Positions 39,785 through 49,510 of a stretch of DNA of 64,000 nt are shown in pieces. Origin of the DNA: Microbacterium sp. 67-17 (GTDB lineage: Bacteria > Actinomycetota > Actinomycetes > Actinomycetales > Microbacteriaceae); the NCBI RefSeq assembly GCF_001898325.1, contig NZ_MKTR01000024.1:120587-184586 (forward strand), written 5' to 3'. The translations under genes and the position numbers were made by a program. Below the pieces are notes generated by a model, which was given only the letters and a program-made list of their open reading frames with translations, did not search any database and was not told the DNA's origin. The stretch's first letter is position 1. Each line of letters opens with the position of its first letter.

Positions 39785-41818
39785 GTGCAGAGCCCAGAAG
39801 AGACGACGACGGCGACGCGCGGCCCCGACGGCGAGACCGTCAAGCGGGTGATCTTCTACCTCTTCTACGACAAGCGCGGCGAGGTCGACGAGTACATCCC
39901 GTACAAGCTCGAGGCACTGCGTCCGTTCGCCGACCATCTCTTCGTGATCGTCAACGGCGACCTCACCGAAGGCGGCCGCGCCACGCTGGAAGCCGTCGCC
40001 GACACGGTGTGGCAGCGGGAGAACGTCGGGTTCGACGTGTGGGGTTACAAGGAGGCGTTGTCCCACTTCGGCCGCGACCGGCTCGCCGAGTACGACGAGA
40101 TCGTGCTGATGAACTACACCTGGTTCGGCCCTGTGCGCCCCTTCGCGCCGCTGTTTGAGCGGATGGAGGCGACGGGCGCGGACTTCTGGGGCGTGACCGA
40201 CTACGGCGAGGAGACGCCGAACCCGTTCACGAAGAAGGGCATCCTGCACCGTCACATTCAATCGCACTGGATCGCGGTGCGTCCGCGGATGTTCCTCTCG
40301 CCGGAGTGGGAGGAGTACTGGCGGACGATGCCGCCGATCACGACGTACCTGGAGTCGGTGCTCAACCACGAGTCGCGGTTTACGCACCACTTCGAGCAGT
40401 GCGGGTTCACCTCGGCGGTGGCTTACCCGGAGGCGGAATACCCGACGCAGCATCCGGCGCTACTGAACGCCGACCTGCTCCTGGACGACGGCTGTCCCAT
40501 TCTCAAGCGCCGGCCGTTCTTCCACTACCCGCCCTATCTGGACCAGCACGCCGTGATCGGTCGCTGGACCATCGACCGGGCCGAGCACTACGGCTACCCG
40601 GTGCGGATGATGTGGCAAAACCTGGCCCGCAACTCGCCGCCGAAGACGCTGAACGCCGACGCAGCGATGCTGGAGATCCTGCCCGACGTCGACGTCTCGT
40701 ACGATCCTTCGAACCCGCTGCGCCTTGCGGCGATCATCCACATTTTTTACGAAGACATGACCGACGAGCTGCTCGACCGGGCCGTCTTGCTGCCGAGTCC
40801 TGTCGACGTCTACATCACCACGACGGATGCCGAGAAGGCGGCGACGATCGAGACGATAATTCGTGAGCGCGCCGACGAGCGGATCGCGCGGTCGGAGGTG
40901 CGCGTGCTCCCCTCCAACCGCGGGCGCGACCTCAGCGCCTTCTTCATCGCGTGCCGCGATGTGCTGCGCAGCGGTGCGTACGACCTCATCGTCAAGATCC
41001 ACTCCAAGAAGACCGTGCAGGACTCCTTCAACGCCGGGCGCTACTTCAAGCTGCAGCAGCTGGACAACGTCCTGAACTCCGCGGGGTTCGCCGCGAACGC
41101 CGTTGCGCTTTTCCAGAAGGAGCCCGGGCTGGGAATGGTGTTCCCGCCCATGATCCACATCGGTTACCCGACGATGGGACGCGGCTGGTACGGGAACCGG
41201 CCGCGCACCGAGGAACTGTGCGAGGAGCTCGGGATCCGCGTCCCGCTCGACGAGATCTCCCCGCTGGCCCCCTACGGCTGCATGTGGATGGTCCGTCCGG
41301 AGGCGCTGCGGCTCATGACGGATCGCGAATGGCGCTACGACGAGTACGCGCCGCCTTCGCAGCATCGCGACGGCAGCCTCGCGCATGTCCAGGAGCGGCT
41401 CATCGCGTATGCCGCGGCAGAGCTGGGGTACCACGTGCGGACGATCGGCAGCGCGGAGCAGATGGCTATCAGCCATACCGCGCTGGATTTCAAACTCGAT
41501 CAGATGGGCGCCACGATGCCCGGGTATCCGATCGACCAGATCCAGTTCCTGCACCGCGCCGGCTGGCTCGGGTACGGCGGCATCGTCGCGCTCACCCGCG
41601 TCTATCTGAAACTCAATCACCCCCGCATCGCGCGGGCCCTCAAGCCCCTGGACCGTCCGGCTCGCACCCTGCACCACTGGCTGTGGCGCCTGCGCCACCC
41701 GGGTGAGTGGAGCAGGATCCAGGCGGCGGCCGAGGAGTCCCACTCGGATGCGGACACCGGCGACCTCGCCGACGCCGCCGCAAGCGAGGACGGCGAGGGC
41801 CTACCGAACGGCGTCTGA
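39785..41818 (+). CDS. RgpF-family rhamnan synthesis glycosyltransferase
   Basis: 677-aa protein of the rhamnan synthesis F family (PF05045). The N-terminal half (about 15-290) has IFYLFYDKRGEVDEYIPYKL, ENVGFDVWGYKEAL and LMNYTWFGPVRPFAP. The second half (about 310-600) starts AAIIHIFYEDMTDELLD and has LPSNRGRDLSAFFIACRD, YDLIVKIHSKKT and APYGCMWMVRPEALRLM. The C-terminal 70 residues are low complexity and acidic. No membrane segment is visible, so it probably works at the inner membrane face adding rhamnose-like residues. Its stop codon abuts that of the convergent epimerase gene. Confidence 0.85.
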   Translation: MQSPEETTTATRGPDGETVKRVIFYLFYDKRGEVDEYIPYKLEALRPFADHLFVIVNGDLTEGGRATLEAVADTVWQRENVGFDVWGYKEALSHFGRDRLAEYDEIVLMNYTWFGPVRPFAPLFERMEATGADFWGVTDYGEETPNPFTKKGILHRHIQSHWIAVRPRMFLSPEWEEYWRTMPPITTYLESVLNHESRFTHHFEQCGFTSAVAYPEAEYPTQHPALLNADLLLDDGCPILKRRPFFHYPPYLDQHAVIGRWTIDRAEHYGYPVRMMWQNLARNSPPKTLNADAAMLEILPDVDVSYDPSNPLRLAAIIHIFYEDMTDELLDRAVLLPSPVDVYITTTDAEKAATIETIIRERADERIARSEVRVLPSNRGRDLSAFFIACRDVLRSGAYDLIVKIHSKKTVQDSFNAGRYFKLQQLDNVLNSAGFAANAVALFQKEPGLGMVFPPMIHIGYPTMGRGWYGNRPRTEELCEELGIRVPLDEISPLAPYGCMWMVRPEALRLMTDREWRYDEYAPPSQHRDGSLAHVQERLIAYAAAELGYHVRTIGSAEQMAISHTALDFKLDQMGATMPGYPIDQIQFLHRAGWLGYGGIVALTRVYLKLNHPRIARALKPLDRPARTLHHWLWRLRHPGEWSRIQAAAEESHSDADTGDLADAAASEDGEGLPNGV

Positions 41819-42676
41819 TCAGTCCGGCAACGCGGCCATGATCTCGTGGATGCGCGTCGCATCGCCCCATACGGCCGGGGAGTCGTAGGGACGATCCGGG
41901 AATGCGCCGTACTCCAGGGTGATCGGCAGGCCGCGGCTGCGGATGAACCACTCGACCTGGTCGGCAAGCGATACCGGTTCGCCGGAGGAGCAGTTGATCA
42001 CGCCGCGGGCATCGTCGTCGAGGGCGACGGCCGCCAGCTGTCGGCCGAGCTCCTCGACGGCGATGAAGTCGTACTTGTTGCGCCCGGTCGTGAAGGGAAA
42101 GGTGCTCTTCCCGGCCGCCACTGCCTCCAGCAGTCGCGCGAAGATCGAGTTGCTGTGGCGGTCGTCGCCGAAGATGTAGTAGCACCGCGCCCAGACCAAG
42201 CGGACGTCCTCAGGAAGGCCCAGTTCGAGCGACCGGCGCAGGGCGTCCTTCGCGACGCCGTAGAGCGATCGGGGGTTGGTGGGCGTGCCGGCGTCGATCG
42301 CACCCTCCCAGTACCCCACCTCATGCATCGTGCCTAGCGCCACGACCGCGTCGACGCCCGCTGCCGCGGCGCGTCGTAGGAACGCGTAGTGCGCGGACAG
42401 CTCCAGCATGTGGGCGGGAGAGTTGTGCACGAAGCCGTCGCGCCACGCCAGATGCACCAGCGCCCGCGCCTCCGCCAGCCCGTCCGGAAGGGTGTCCTCG
42501 GCGAGAATGTCGAACTCCACCCGTCGGGCACGCGGGTCCAGTGCCGCGCCCGACCCCGGCCGCACCACGGCGATCACGGGGACGCCGCGGTCCGCCAGGG
42601 CGGTGACGACGTGACGGCCGATATAGCCGCCGGCGCCGGTGACGACGACAGGCGCGTCGAAGGGGGTGTCGGTCAC
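41819..42676 (-). CDS. NAD(P)-dependent NDP-sugar epimerase/dehydratase/reductase 1
   Basis: 285-aa extended SDR. NAD(P) site VVVTGAGGYIGRHVV, active-site Tyr-Lys in SLYGVAKDALRRSL. A reaction on a deoxysugar nucleotide is likely; reductases of dTDP-4-keto-6-deoxysugars belong to this branch, so it could stand in for the missing RmlD or make 6-deoxytalose. That is inference. GTG 42676 overlaps the stop codon of the preceding SDR gene by 4 nt. Confidence 0.8.
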   Translation of the reverse strand: MTDTPFDAPVVVTGAGGYIGRHVVTALADRGVPVIAVVRPGSGAALDPRARRVEFDILAEDTLPDGLAEARALVHLAWRDGFVHNSPAHMLELSAHYAFLRRAAAAGVDAVVALGTMHEVGYWEGAIDAGTPTNPRSLYGVAKDALRRSLELGLPEDVRLVWARCYYIFGDDRHSNSIFARLLEAVAAGKSTFPFTTGRNKYDFIAVEELGRQLAAVALDDDARGVINCSSGEPVSLADQVEWFIRSRGLPITLEYGAFPDRPYDSPAVWGDATRIHEIMAALPD

Positions 42677-43773
42677 GCTGGGTCCTCCTCGTGGTCGGCG
42701 AGATACCACCGGGCGTAGGCGGCGATGCCCTCATGCCAGGCGATCTCGGGTCGCCATCCGAGCTCGTGCTCGGCGGCATCGGTCGTGCACCAGGTATGGC
42801 GGACGTCGCCGTCGCGGAAGGCTCCGGTCACGTGCGGTGACCCCCCGCCCATCGTCGCGCTGATCGTCTCGGCGACGTCGAGGATCGGCGCGCCGACCCC
42901 GCACCCGATGTCCAGGGTCCGCACGCTCGTCGCCGGCGGTTCCGCGCACGCGGCCGCGAAGGCGCGTGTGACGTCGGCGATGTGCACGAAGTCCCGCCGC
43001 ATCGCGCCGTCCTCGTACACCTCGAGGCTCTCCCCGCGGGCGGCCCGCTGCACCAGCAGAGGGAGGAGCCCGGTGTACGGGTTGAGCAGCGATTGGCCGG
43101 GACCATACACATTCTGCAGCCGCAAGACGCTCAGCGGCACGTCCCGCGCGCACGACCACGACGACAAGAACGACTCTTGGGCGAGCTTGGTTGCGCCGTA
43201 GATGCTCGTCGGATGAGGCATGGTCTCGCCGGCGACGGCCGGAAGCGGTTCGCTGCCGGGGAAGTCCCAGTGGCCGGCGAGAAGCTGCTGGTGGCTGCGC
43301 TGGCCGGGGCTGAACCGGCGTCCGGTAGCGACCTCGCGCCACATGCCCTCGCCGTAGACGGCGCGACTGGAGGCGAGGAGGACATGCGCCGGGCGGGTCC
43401 CGTGGCGCGTGAACGCATCCAGCATCGCGGCGGTGCCCCCCACGTTGACATCCGCGAAGCGTGTGGCGTGCTCTAGCGAGAGCCCGGTGTCCGTCTCGGC
43501 GGCCAGATGGATCACCAGATCCGGTGTCCATTCTCCGAGCAGCTCGTCCCAGGTCTGCGCGCGGGTGATGTCGGCGACGACCAAGTGCGCACCGCTAGGC
43601 AGTGGCACCTGCGGGTCGGTTCCGTGCGTCCGCGGATTCAGATTGTCCACCGCGACCCACCGCTGCGCCGCAGAGGCCATTGCCGCCGCAAGGGATCGGC
43701 CGATGAAACCGGCGCCTCCGGTGACGAGGACGGTTCCGAGAGCCGGCGTCGTCGGATGCGGCGGGTAGCGCAT
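42673..43773 (-). CDS. NDP-sugar epimerase/dehydratase 2
   Basis: 366-aa extended SDR. NAD site [44 protein letters not shown]; serine and Tyr-Lys catalytic region in SSRAVYGEG and SIYGATKLAQESFL; VYGPGQSLLNPYTG. It resembles UDP-glucose 4-epimerases and dTDP-sugar dehydratases; the substrate is not decidable here. It starts 6 nt after a TAGAAT box and forms an operon with SDR 1, divergent from the exporter genes. Confidence 0.82.
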   Translation of the reverse strand: MRYPPHPTTPALGTVLVTGGAGFIGRSLAAAMASAAQRWVAVDNLNPRTHGTDPQVPLPSGAHLVVADITRAQTWDELLGEWTPDLVIHLAAETDTGLSLEHATRFADVNVGGTAAMLDAFTRHGTRPAHVLLASSRAVYGEGMWREVATGRRFSPGQRSHQQLLAGHWDFPGSEPLPAVAGETMPHPTSIYGATKLAQESFLSSWSCARDVPLSVLRLQNVYGPGQSLLNPYTGLLPLLVQRAARGESLEVYEDGAMRRDFVHIADVTRAFAAACAEPPATSVRTLDIGCGVGAPILDVAETISATMGGGSPHVTGAFRDGDVRHTWCTTDAAEHELGWRPEIAWHEGIAAYARWYLADHEEDPA

Positions 43774-43779
43774 CGTTCG

Positions 43780-43785
43780 ATTCTA
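43780..43785 (-). promoter_or_regulatory. -10 box of the two-SDR operon
   Basis: TAGAAT on the minus strand, 6 nt before ATG 43773. Confidence 0.5.
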
Positions 43786-43842
43786 GCGGGTAGGTCCGAG
43801 CAAGCTGGGAGAGCGCATATCGGGCCCCGGCGTCTGACGGGG

Positions 43843-43848
43843 TAGAGT
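43843..43848 (+). promoter_or_regulatory. -10 box of the exporter operon
   Basis: TAGAGT upstream of the Wzm-like permease. It lies 28 nt before GTG 43877, and a GTG at 43847 overlaps it, which argues against that earlier start. Confidence 0.4.
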
Positions 43849-43876
43849 GGAACGTCCGTGCCCGCGAGCCCGAGTG

Positions 43877-44794
43877 GTGACGTTGAAGACCGAAGAACGA
43901 TTCCGCCGTCTTGCCGCGGAGCCCTTCAAGACGATGGATTCGCGCGGTCTGCGCACATCCGGCCGGGGCGGCAAGCTAGGTGAGTTGTTCGCGCGCCGCG
44001 AGCTGCTCGGCTTGCTGATCCGTCGCGACCTGCAGGCGCGCTACCGCGACAGCTTCCTTGGGTTCGTGTGGACCCTTATCAAGCCGATCATCCAGTTCCT
44101 GATGTACTACATCGTGCTGGGGCAGTTCCTGCGCGCGGCGGAGGGCATCGACGACTTCGCCATCTACCTGTTCGCGGGTCTGACGCTTTACATGTTCTTC
44201 TCGGAGATGGTCTTCGGCTCGACGGTGTCGATCCTCAGCAATGCCGGCCTGGTGAAGAAGATCTACCTGCCCCGCGAGGTGTTCCCGCTGGCGGGGATCG
44301 GCGCGGCCGGGTTCATGTTCGCGGTCCAGACCGTCGTGCTGCTCATCGCCGCGCTGATCTTCCAGGCGCTGCCGGCGCCGGTGAACATGCTGTGGTTCTT
44401 CCCGTCCGTGCTGCTGATCCTGGTGTACGGGCTGGCGATCGGGCTGTTCCTGTCGGCGCTGAACGTCTACCTGCGCGACATCCAGTACCTCACCGATGTC
44501 GTCATGATGCTGGCGATGTGGGGTTCGCCGATCGTGTACTCGTGGCAGATGGTGAAGTCGATCTTCGCCGAGATGGGCCTTCCTGGCTGGGCGCTCGAGA
44601 TCTACGTCAACAACCCCATCACACTTGGCGTCCTGGGGTTCCACCGGGCGTTCTGGGGGGCTGGGACCGCCGATGACTATCCGTCGCAACTCGGTCTGCG
44701 GATGCTCATCGCCGGCCTGATCGGCTTGGTGCTCCTGTTCATATCCCACCGCGTGTTCACGCGGCTCCAGGGCAACTTCGCGCAGGAGCTGTGA
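43877..44794 (+). CDS. wzm: Polysaccharide ABC exporter permease (Wzm/TagG type)
   Basis: 305-aa ABC-2 permease. A cytoplasmic N-terminus contains RRELLGLLIRRDLQARYRDS before the first membrane segment FLGFVWTLIKPIIQFLMYYIVLG (about 60-82; quoted in part). Five further segments and the periplasmic loop typical of O-antigen exporters follow; NVYLRDIQYLTDVVM is a family motif. With the Wzt-like ATPase it should export a lipid-linked glycan. Start uncertain: in-frame GTG codons at 43847, 43874 and 43877. The 3' end overlaps the ATPase ATG. Confidence 0.88.
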   Translation: MTLKTEERFRRLAAEPFKTMDSRGLRTSGRGGKLGELFARRELLGLLIRRDLQARYRDSFLGFVWTLIKPIIQFLMYYIVLGQFLRAAEGIDDFAIYLFAGLTLYMFFSEMVFGSTVSILSNAGLVKKIYLPREVFPLAGIGAAGFMFAVQTVVLLIAALIFQALPAPVNMLWFFPSVLLILVYGLAIGLFLSALNVYLRDIQYLTDVVMMLAMWGSPIVYSWQMVKSIFAEMGLPGWALEIYVNNPITLGVLGFHRAFWGAGTADDYPSQLGLRMLIAGLIGLVLLFISHRVFTRLQGNFAQEL

Positions 44795-45990
44795 TGAAAC
44801 AGGAGCAGATCGCCCGTCCCGAAATCGTCCGCGTCGAGGGGGTGACGAAGCGTTTCCGCGTTCGCAAGGACAACACGCTCAAAGAGCGGGTCGTCCACCT
44901 CGGCAGGCGGGGACGCGCGCACCGCCAGGACTTCGTGGCTATCGACGACGTCAGCCTCTCGATCGAGGCGGGCACCACCGTCGGCCTCCTCGGCGCCAAC
45001 GGCTCCGGCAAGAGCACGCTGCTCAAGCTCATCGGGGGCATCGTTGCCCCAACCACCGGCACGGTCAGCACACGCGGCTCGATGGCCGCATTGTTGGAAC
45101 TGGGAGCGGGGTTCCACCCTGACCTCAGCGGGCGCGAGAACGTGTACCTCAACGCCTCGATCCTGGGGCTCAGCCGCGCCGAGGTCGACGAGCAGTTCGA
45201 GTCGATCCTGGAGTTCAGCGGGATCGGGGACTTCATCGACACCCAGGTGAAGTTCTACTCCTCGGGGATGTTCGTCCGGCTCGCGTTCGCGGTGGCGGTG
45301 CACACAGACCCCGACATCCTCCTCGTCGACGAGGTGCTGGCGGTGGGGGACGAGGCGTTCCAGCGCAAGTGCATGGACCGAATTGCCCAGTTCCGCGCCG
45401 AGGGGCGCACGATCATTCTCGTGAGCCATTCGGCCGCGCAGGTGAGTGAGCTGTGCGACCGTGGCATCGTCCTCAAGGACGGCGACGTCGTCTTCGACGG
45501 CGACGTCGATGAGGCCGTGTCGGCGCTGCGGGACGTGCTGGAGGGCCGGCGGATCGGCGAGGCCCGTGTCGAGGAGACCACGCACCCGATCGAAGTGCGG
45601 TCGGTGGAGGTCGTGGACGCCTCGGGCCGGACACCGGATGCGTTCCGTGACGGCGACGAGCTCCTGGTGCGGGTGCACGTGGACGTGCTCCGCCCGATCG
45701 ACGAGTGGGAGGCGGGCTTCAGCATCGACACACCGCTCGGGCAGATGGTGCTGGCATCCAACACTGAGCGTCTGAGCGTTGATCTCGGCGCCATCGCCGG
45801 GCCGCGCACCGTAGAGTTCCGCGTTGCGAGCGCGCACTTCGGCAGCGGCGAGTACTACGTCAACGCCAACGCCACGTATGTCGACGGCGGGACCTCTCAC
45901 TCCCTCATGCAGGGCGCGATGTTCACGGTACGCAGCAGCGCGACGGCGATCGGCACCGTCGGCGCCACCGTCGGCGTGTCCGCCACCTGA
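44794..45990 (+). CDS. wzt: Polysaccharide ABC exporter ATPase with C-terminal glycan-binding domain (Wzt type)
   Basis: 398-aa protein. The nucleotide-binding domain (about 10-245) has Walker A GLLGANGSGKST, signature YSSGMFVRLAFAVAV and Walker B ILLVDEVLAVGDEAF. The last 140 residues form a beta-rich Wzt_C-like domain (VEETTHPIEVRSVEV, GFSIDTPLGQMVLAS), which in O9a-type systems binds the finished polymer's end cap. That would make this exporter selective for completed chains. ATG 44794 shares a base with the permease stop; CAGGAG precedes it. Confidence 0.9.
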   Translation: MKQEQIARPEIVRVEGVTKRFRVRKDNTLKERVVHLGRRGRAHRQDFVAIDDVSLSIEAGTTVGLLGANGSGKSTLLKLIGGIVAPTTGTVSTRGSMAALLELGAGFHPDLSGRENVYLNASILGLSRAEVDEQFESILEFSGIGDFIDTQVKFYSSGMFVRLAFAVAVHTDPDILLVDEVLAVGDEAFQRKCMDRIAQFRAEGRTIILVSHSAAQVSELCDRGIVLKDGDVVFDGDVDEAVSALRDVLEGRRIGEARVEETTHPIEVRSVEVVDASGRTPDAFRDGDELLVRVHVDVLRPIDEWEAGFSIDTPLGQMVLASNTERLSVDLGAIAGPRTVEFRVASAHFGSGEYYVNANATYVDGGTSHSLMQGAMFTVRSSATAIGTVGATVGVSAT

Positions 45991-46033
45991 TCCGCGCTCC
46001 TGCAGCGGCCCACTGCGCGGCGGCTCCCGCCGG

Positions 46034-49000
46034 TCAGTGCAGCGCGCCGTCAGCGAGCACCCACACGCGGGTGGGCACGCCGTAGGTGGCGCTGATCCAC
46101 CTCAGGGCATCATCATTGGCGACGGCCTGCAGGCCGCCGGAGACGAGGTAGACCTGGGTGCTCGCCGACTCGCGTGCGAAGAAGGGGCGCGTCTCTCGGC
46201 CGGCGGAGGGCAGGCCCGTCCACCCCTTCGCTCCGATGGCGGTGAAGACGAGCGACCCCATCGCGTCGGTGGGAACGCCCAGCCAGCCGTCCACCGTCAG
46301 CACGTACGCGTTGCCTTCGCTCGTCATCCGCAGCGGCAGGACCCCGGTGGCGGGCTGCGCATTCAACGAATCGGCTGTCAGCCGCACGACGCCGGCGAGC
46401 ACGCCCGGTGTGCGCGCGGCCGCGGGAAGATCCCACCGCTCGCCGCCCTCGGTCACCACGCGGAAACCGTTCACGCCGTCGCTGTACGCGCCTGCCGCGA
46501 TGACCGGGTCTCCGACGGCCAGTGCACCGACGAGCTCGGCGGAGACGACCGTGACCCTGTCGGAGATGCCGTAGCGGGCCAGGATCGACAGCGCCGGCAC
46601 CTCGCGGCGCTTGCCGTCCTGCAGCAGCCAGCGCACACCGTCCGGTGCCTGCACCACGGCAGTGAGCGGCCCGCGATCGGTGAGATAGGCCAGGTCCGCG
46701 CTGCTGACCGTGGGAAGCGTCTCGCAGACGCCGCCCAGGTCGCGGACCTGATTGCAGGAATCCAGCCGGTAGCGCACCGTGCCGTCGACGAGGACGAAGC
46801 TGCCGTCTGCTGCCCGCATGATCCGCTCGAATCGAGGGCGGAGGGCGCTGAGGACCCCGGGCGCTCCGACCCACTCCCGGGCGGAGACGCCGAAGTAGGC
46901 CGAGATCCAGGCTCGTTCTGTCGCGTCGGCCGTGGACTGCAGGAAGCCGCCGGACAGCAGGTACGTCACACCCGAGCTGCTCTCGCGCAGGAAGTGCGCG
47001 CCGCGCGCTTGGGCGAGGGGGAGACCCTCGTACGCACGAGAACCGAGTGTCGTGAAGGCACCGTTGCCCCCGTACATGGCCGCCTCGACCTCGAGCCAGC
47101 CGCTGTCGACCAGCACGAACGCGCGGCCGTCGGAGATCATCCGGGTCGGCAGGGTGCCCGTGCTGGGGAGGCGCGTCAGCGACTCCTCGGTGAGCACGCG
47201 AGCGGCGCGGGCGAATGCGAGACCCCGCGCGTCGGTTGGGAGTTCGTAGCCGCCCGCTCGTGTGGTCACCTTCACGGCGTCGCCGCCGGCGCGGTATGCG
47301 CCGGGAGCGACCACCGGCTCGCCGACCGGCAGCGACGAGATCGCCTCCGCGGACACCGACGAAGCGACGGCGGGGATGCCGTACGGCGGCAGGAGGGTCA
47401 GGTCGAGCACCTGGCGTCGCGCGCCGCCTTGGATCAGCCATTGGATCCCGGAGGGCTCGCGCACCACACGCTGCAGGGTCCCGGGCCGCTCGTAGCCGTT
47501 CAGCTCGCCGGCGGCCAGAGTGGGAACGGTGTTGCAGTCGGCGCCGAGATCCCGGACCATGTCGCAACCCGGCACCACGAAGGCGCGGCGCTGGTCGAAG
47601 AAGTACAGGGTGCCGTCACCGGCGCGGGCGAGCCCTGACCGCTGCGACTGGGCCAGCCCCGACAGTGCGCCGTCGGCGAGCGCCCACACGCGCGGGTTCA
47701 CCCCGAACATGCGGGTGATGGCTGACTGATCGGCTGTGGTGACCGCCTGCTTCTGACCGGACACCAGGTAGACCTGGGGATCGGTGTGTTCGCGCGCGAA
47801 ATGGGGTAGACGGTCGGTCCCGATGACCCGCAGCGCATCCCAGGCGCGATCCGGCACGGACGTGAAGGCGGCGTCGCCTCCGTAGACGGCCGCGGAGACC
47901 TTGAGCCAGCCCTCGTCCGCCAGTACGTAGGACTCGCCTGCGGAGCGGATGCGGGTCGGGAGCACGCCGTTGCTGCCAAGCATGTCGAACGACGGCGCGG
48001 TGAGGTTCCGCGCACCGGAGAACGCCGATGACCGTGCCGCTGCCGCGGGGACGTCGTAGGTGCCGCCGCCGGTGACGGCCTTCACTTTGGTTCCCTCGGT
48101 GTACACGCCTGAGGTGACGACGGGGCCGGAGAGGGTGTACTCCGAGAGCATCGCCTCAGACACCGTCGAGGTGACCGAGGGGATGCCGAACATGGCGAGC
48201 AGGGACGCGTCGGGCACTTCGCGGCGCACCGAGGACTGGATGAGCCAGGTGCGTCCCGTGTCAGATGAGGTGACCAGCCGACGGAGGTAGCCGCCGTCCC
48301 CGTACCGCAGCACCTGCCCCCATCCTGCGATGGGCAAACGGTCGCAGTCCCAGCCGAACTCGGACGCGACCGAGCAGTTCTCAACGATGAAGCGTTTGCC
48401 GCTGTCCAGGAGGACGATGGTTCCGTCGGTGATGCGCACCGCGCGCGGGGCGTCACCGCCGTCTTGCAGCACGTCCAGCTGGGACTGGCTGATCTGGCGC
48501 ACGCTGCCGAGCCAGGTGAACTGCGCGAGCCTCTCGTCGGTGGGGATGCGGTAGCGCACAGTGCCGGTGGACAGGTAGGCGGTGTTGCTCCCGCTGACGC
48601 GAACGACCATCAGCGGATCCTCCGTAGGGGAGCCGAACCAGTCTGACCACAGGCGCCAGAAGTTGCGGTTGCCGTAGGAGGAGCACCCGTCACCCGTGCC
48701 GTAGAGGTTCGCCAGCGCGGCGGCATTGGGCTGGTAGGGCGTGTAGTTATACAAACCTGCCGTCGCGGCATTGCGGATGAAGACGCGGCCGGTTCCGCAG
48801 CCGGCGTTGGGGTTCCAGTAGACGTCGTTCCACGCGTTCGCCTGGTGGCGGAACCACTGCGGGTTCAGGCGGTATACCTGGAACTGCCGCGCGCCGTAGT
48901 ACACCTGGTAGAAGAAGCTCCCGAACGCCGGGTCGCACGGTGCCGTGTCCGGGCAGTTGAAGCCCGTGGCGGCCTCGAAGCTGCGCTTGGTCGGCATTGT

Positions 49001-49441
49001 CGAGGTCACCAGGCTCTGCTCCTTCTGCAGGAGCACGAGCAGCGCCTTCTGGCTGATGCGGCAGGCTTGGCCCACGCGCGCGATGATGCCCGCGGCTGAG
49101 TCGTTGGTCACCGCGGGCATCGCGGCGCAGTACTGGCTCGCGGGCATCGCGGGGGTGGACTGCCGGTAGTTGAACAGGCAGGCGAACGACGAGTTGCACG
49201 TGGAGTTCTGCCGCTGGATGAAGCTCTGCACCGCGCCGGTGTCCATCGCGTTGCCGTCGTACATGTTCTCATCGCTGATGATGTAGCCGGCATTGAATTC
49301 CGAGGCGACCGCGGCCTGCGCGGGGGGCGTCGCCGCGGGAACCGCGACCAGCGCGAGAGTGAGCACCAGCACCGCCGATGCCATTGATGCCATCCAGGCC
49401 GTCAGCGGCCGGCGGGCGCGCCGTCTCCACACCTTCACCAC
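46034..49441 (-). CDS. Large secreted protein with three 270-residue repeats
   Basis: 1135-aa protein. Signal sequence or signal anchor at about 15-45, ending PPAQAAVA. N-terminal domain (about 46-272): Cys-rich, with ISQKALLVLLQKEQSLV and NFWRLWSDWFGSP, a lysozyme-like region common in actinobacterial surface proteins annotated as hemagglutinin-like. Then a half-repeat (about 279-326) and three repeats spaced exactly 270 residues: VRITDGTIVLLD (335), ARAGDGTLYFFD (605), MRAADGSFVLVD (875). A Cys pair recurs at 356/366, 626/636 and 896/906. Sub-repeats like VYLVSGGLQAV suggest a propeller or beta-solenoid. Starts at GTG 49441, 6 nt after AATAAT. Function not known; a wall- or glycan-binding role is inferred. 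Confidence 0.8.
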   Translation of the reverse strand: MVKVWRRRARRPLTAWMASMASAVLVLTLALVAVPAATPPAQAAVASEFNAGYIISDENMYDGNAMDTGAVQSFIQRQNSTCNSSFACLFNYRQSTPAMPASQYCAAMPAVTNDSAAGIIARVGQACRISQKALLVLLQKEQSLVTSTMPTKRSFEAATGFNCPDTAPCDPAFGSFFYQVYYGARQFQVYRLNPQWFRHQANAWNDVYWNPNAGCGTGRVFIRNAATAGLYNYTPYQPNAAALANLYGTGDGCSSYGNRNFWRLWSDWFGSPTEDPLMVVRVSGSNTAYLSTGTVRYRIPTDERLAQFTWLGSVRQISQSQLDVLQDGGDAPRAVRITDGTIVLLDSGKRFIVENCSVASEFGWDCDRLPIAGWGQVLRYGDGGYLRRLVTSSDTGRTWLIQSSVRREVPDASLLAMFGIPSVTSTVSEAMLSEYTLSGPVVTSGVYTEGTKVKAVTGGGTYDVPAAAARSSAFSGARNLTAPSFDMLGSNGVLPTRIRSAGESYVLADEGWLKVSAAVYGGDAAFTSVPDRAWDALRVIGTDRLPHFAREHTDPQVYLVSGQKQAVTTADQSAITRMFGVNPRVWALADGALSGLAQSQRSGLARAGDGTLYFFDQRRAFVVPGCDMVRDLGADCNTVPTLAAGELNGYERPGTLQRVVREPSGIQWLIQGGARRQVLDLTLLPPYGIPAVASSVSAEAISSLPVGEPVVAPGAYRAGGDAVKVTTRAGGYELPTDARGLAFARAARVLTEESLTRLPSTGTLPTRMISDGRAFVLVDSGWLEVEAAMYGGNGAFTTLGSRAYEGLPLAQARGAHFLRESSSGVTYLLSGGFLQSTADATERAWISAYFGVSAREWVGAPGVLSALRPRFERIMRAADGSFVLVDGTVRYRLDSCNQVRDLGGVCETLPTVSSADLAYLTDRGPLTAVVQAPDGVRWLLQDGKRREVPALSILARYGISDRVTVVSAELVGALAVGDPVIAAGAYSDGVNGFRVVTEGGERWDLPAAARTPGVLAGVVRLTADSLNAQPATGVLPLRMTSEGNAYVLTVDGWLGVPTDAMGSLVFTAIGAKGWTGLPSAGRETRPFFARESASTQVYLVSGGLQAVANDDALRWISATYGVPTRVWVLADGALH

Positions 49442-49447
49442 TCACCA

Positions 49448-49453
49448 ATTATT
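49448..49453 (-). promoter_or_regulatory. -10 box of the repeat-protein gene
   Basis: AATAAT on the minus strand, 6 nt before GTG 49441, in an AT-rich patch that stands out locally. Confidence 0.4.
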
Positions 49454-49510
49454 GAGGGAAGGGCCGGGATTAGTGGTAGCGCGGCGCGCGCGGCGGGGAT
49501 CCGGGCCAGC

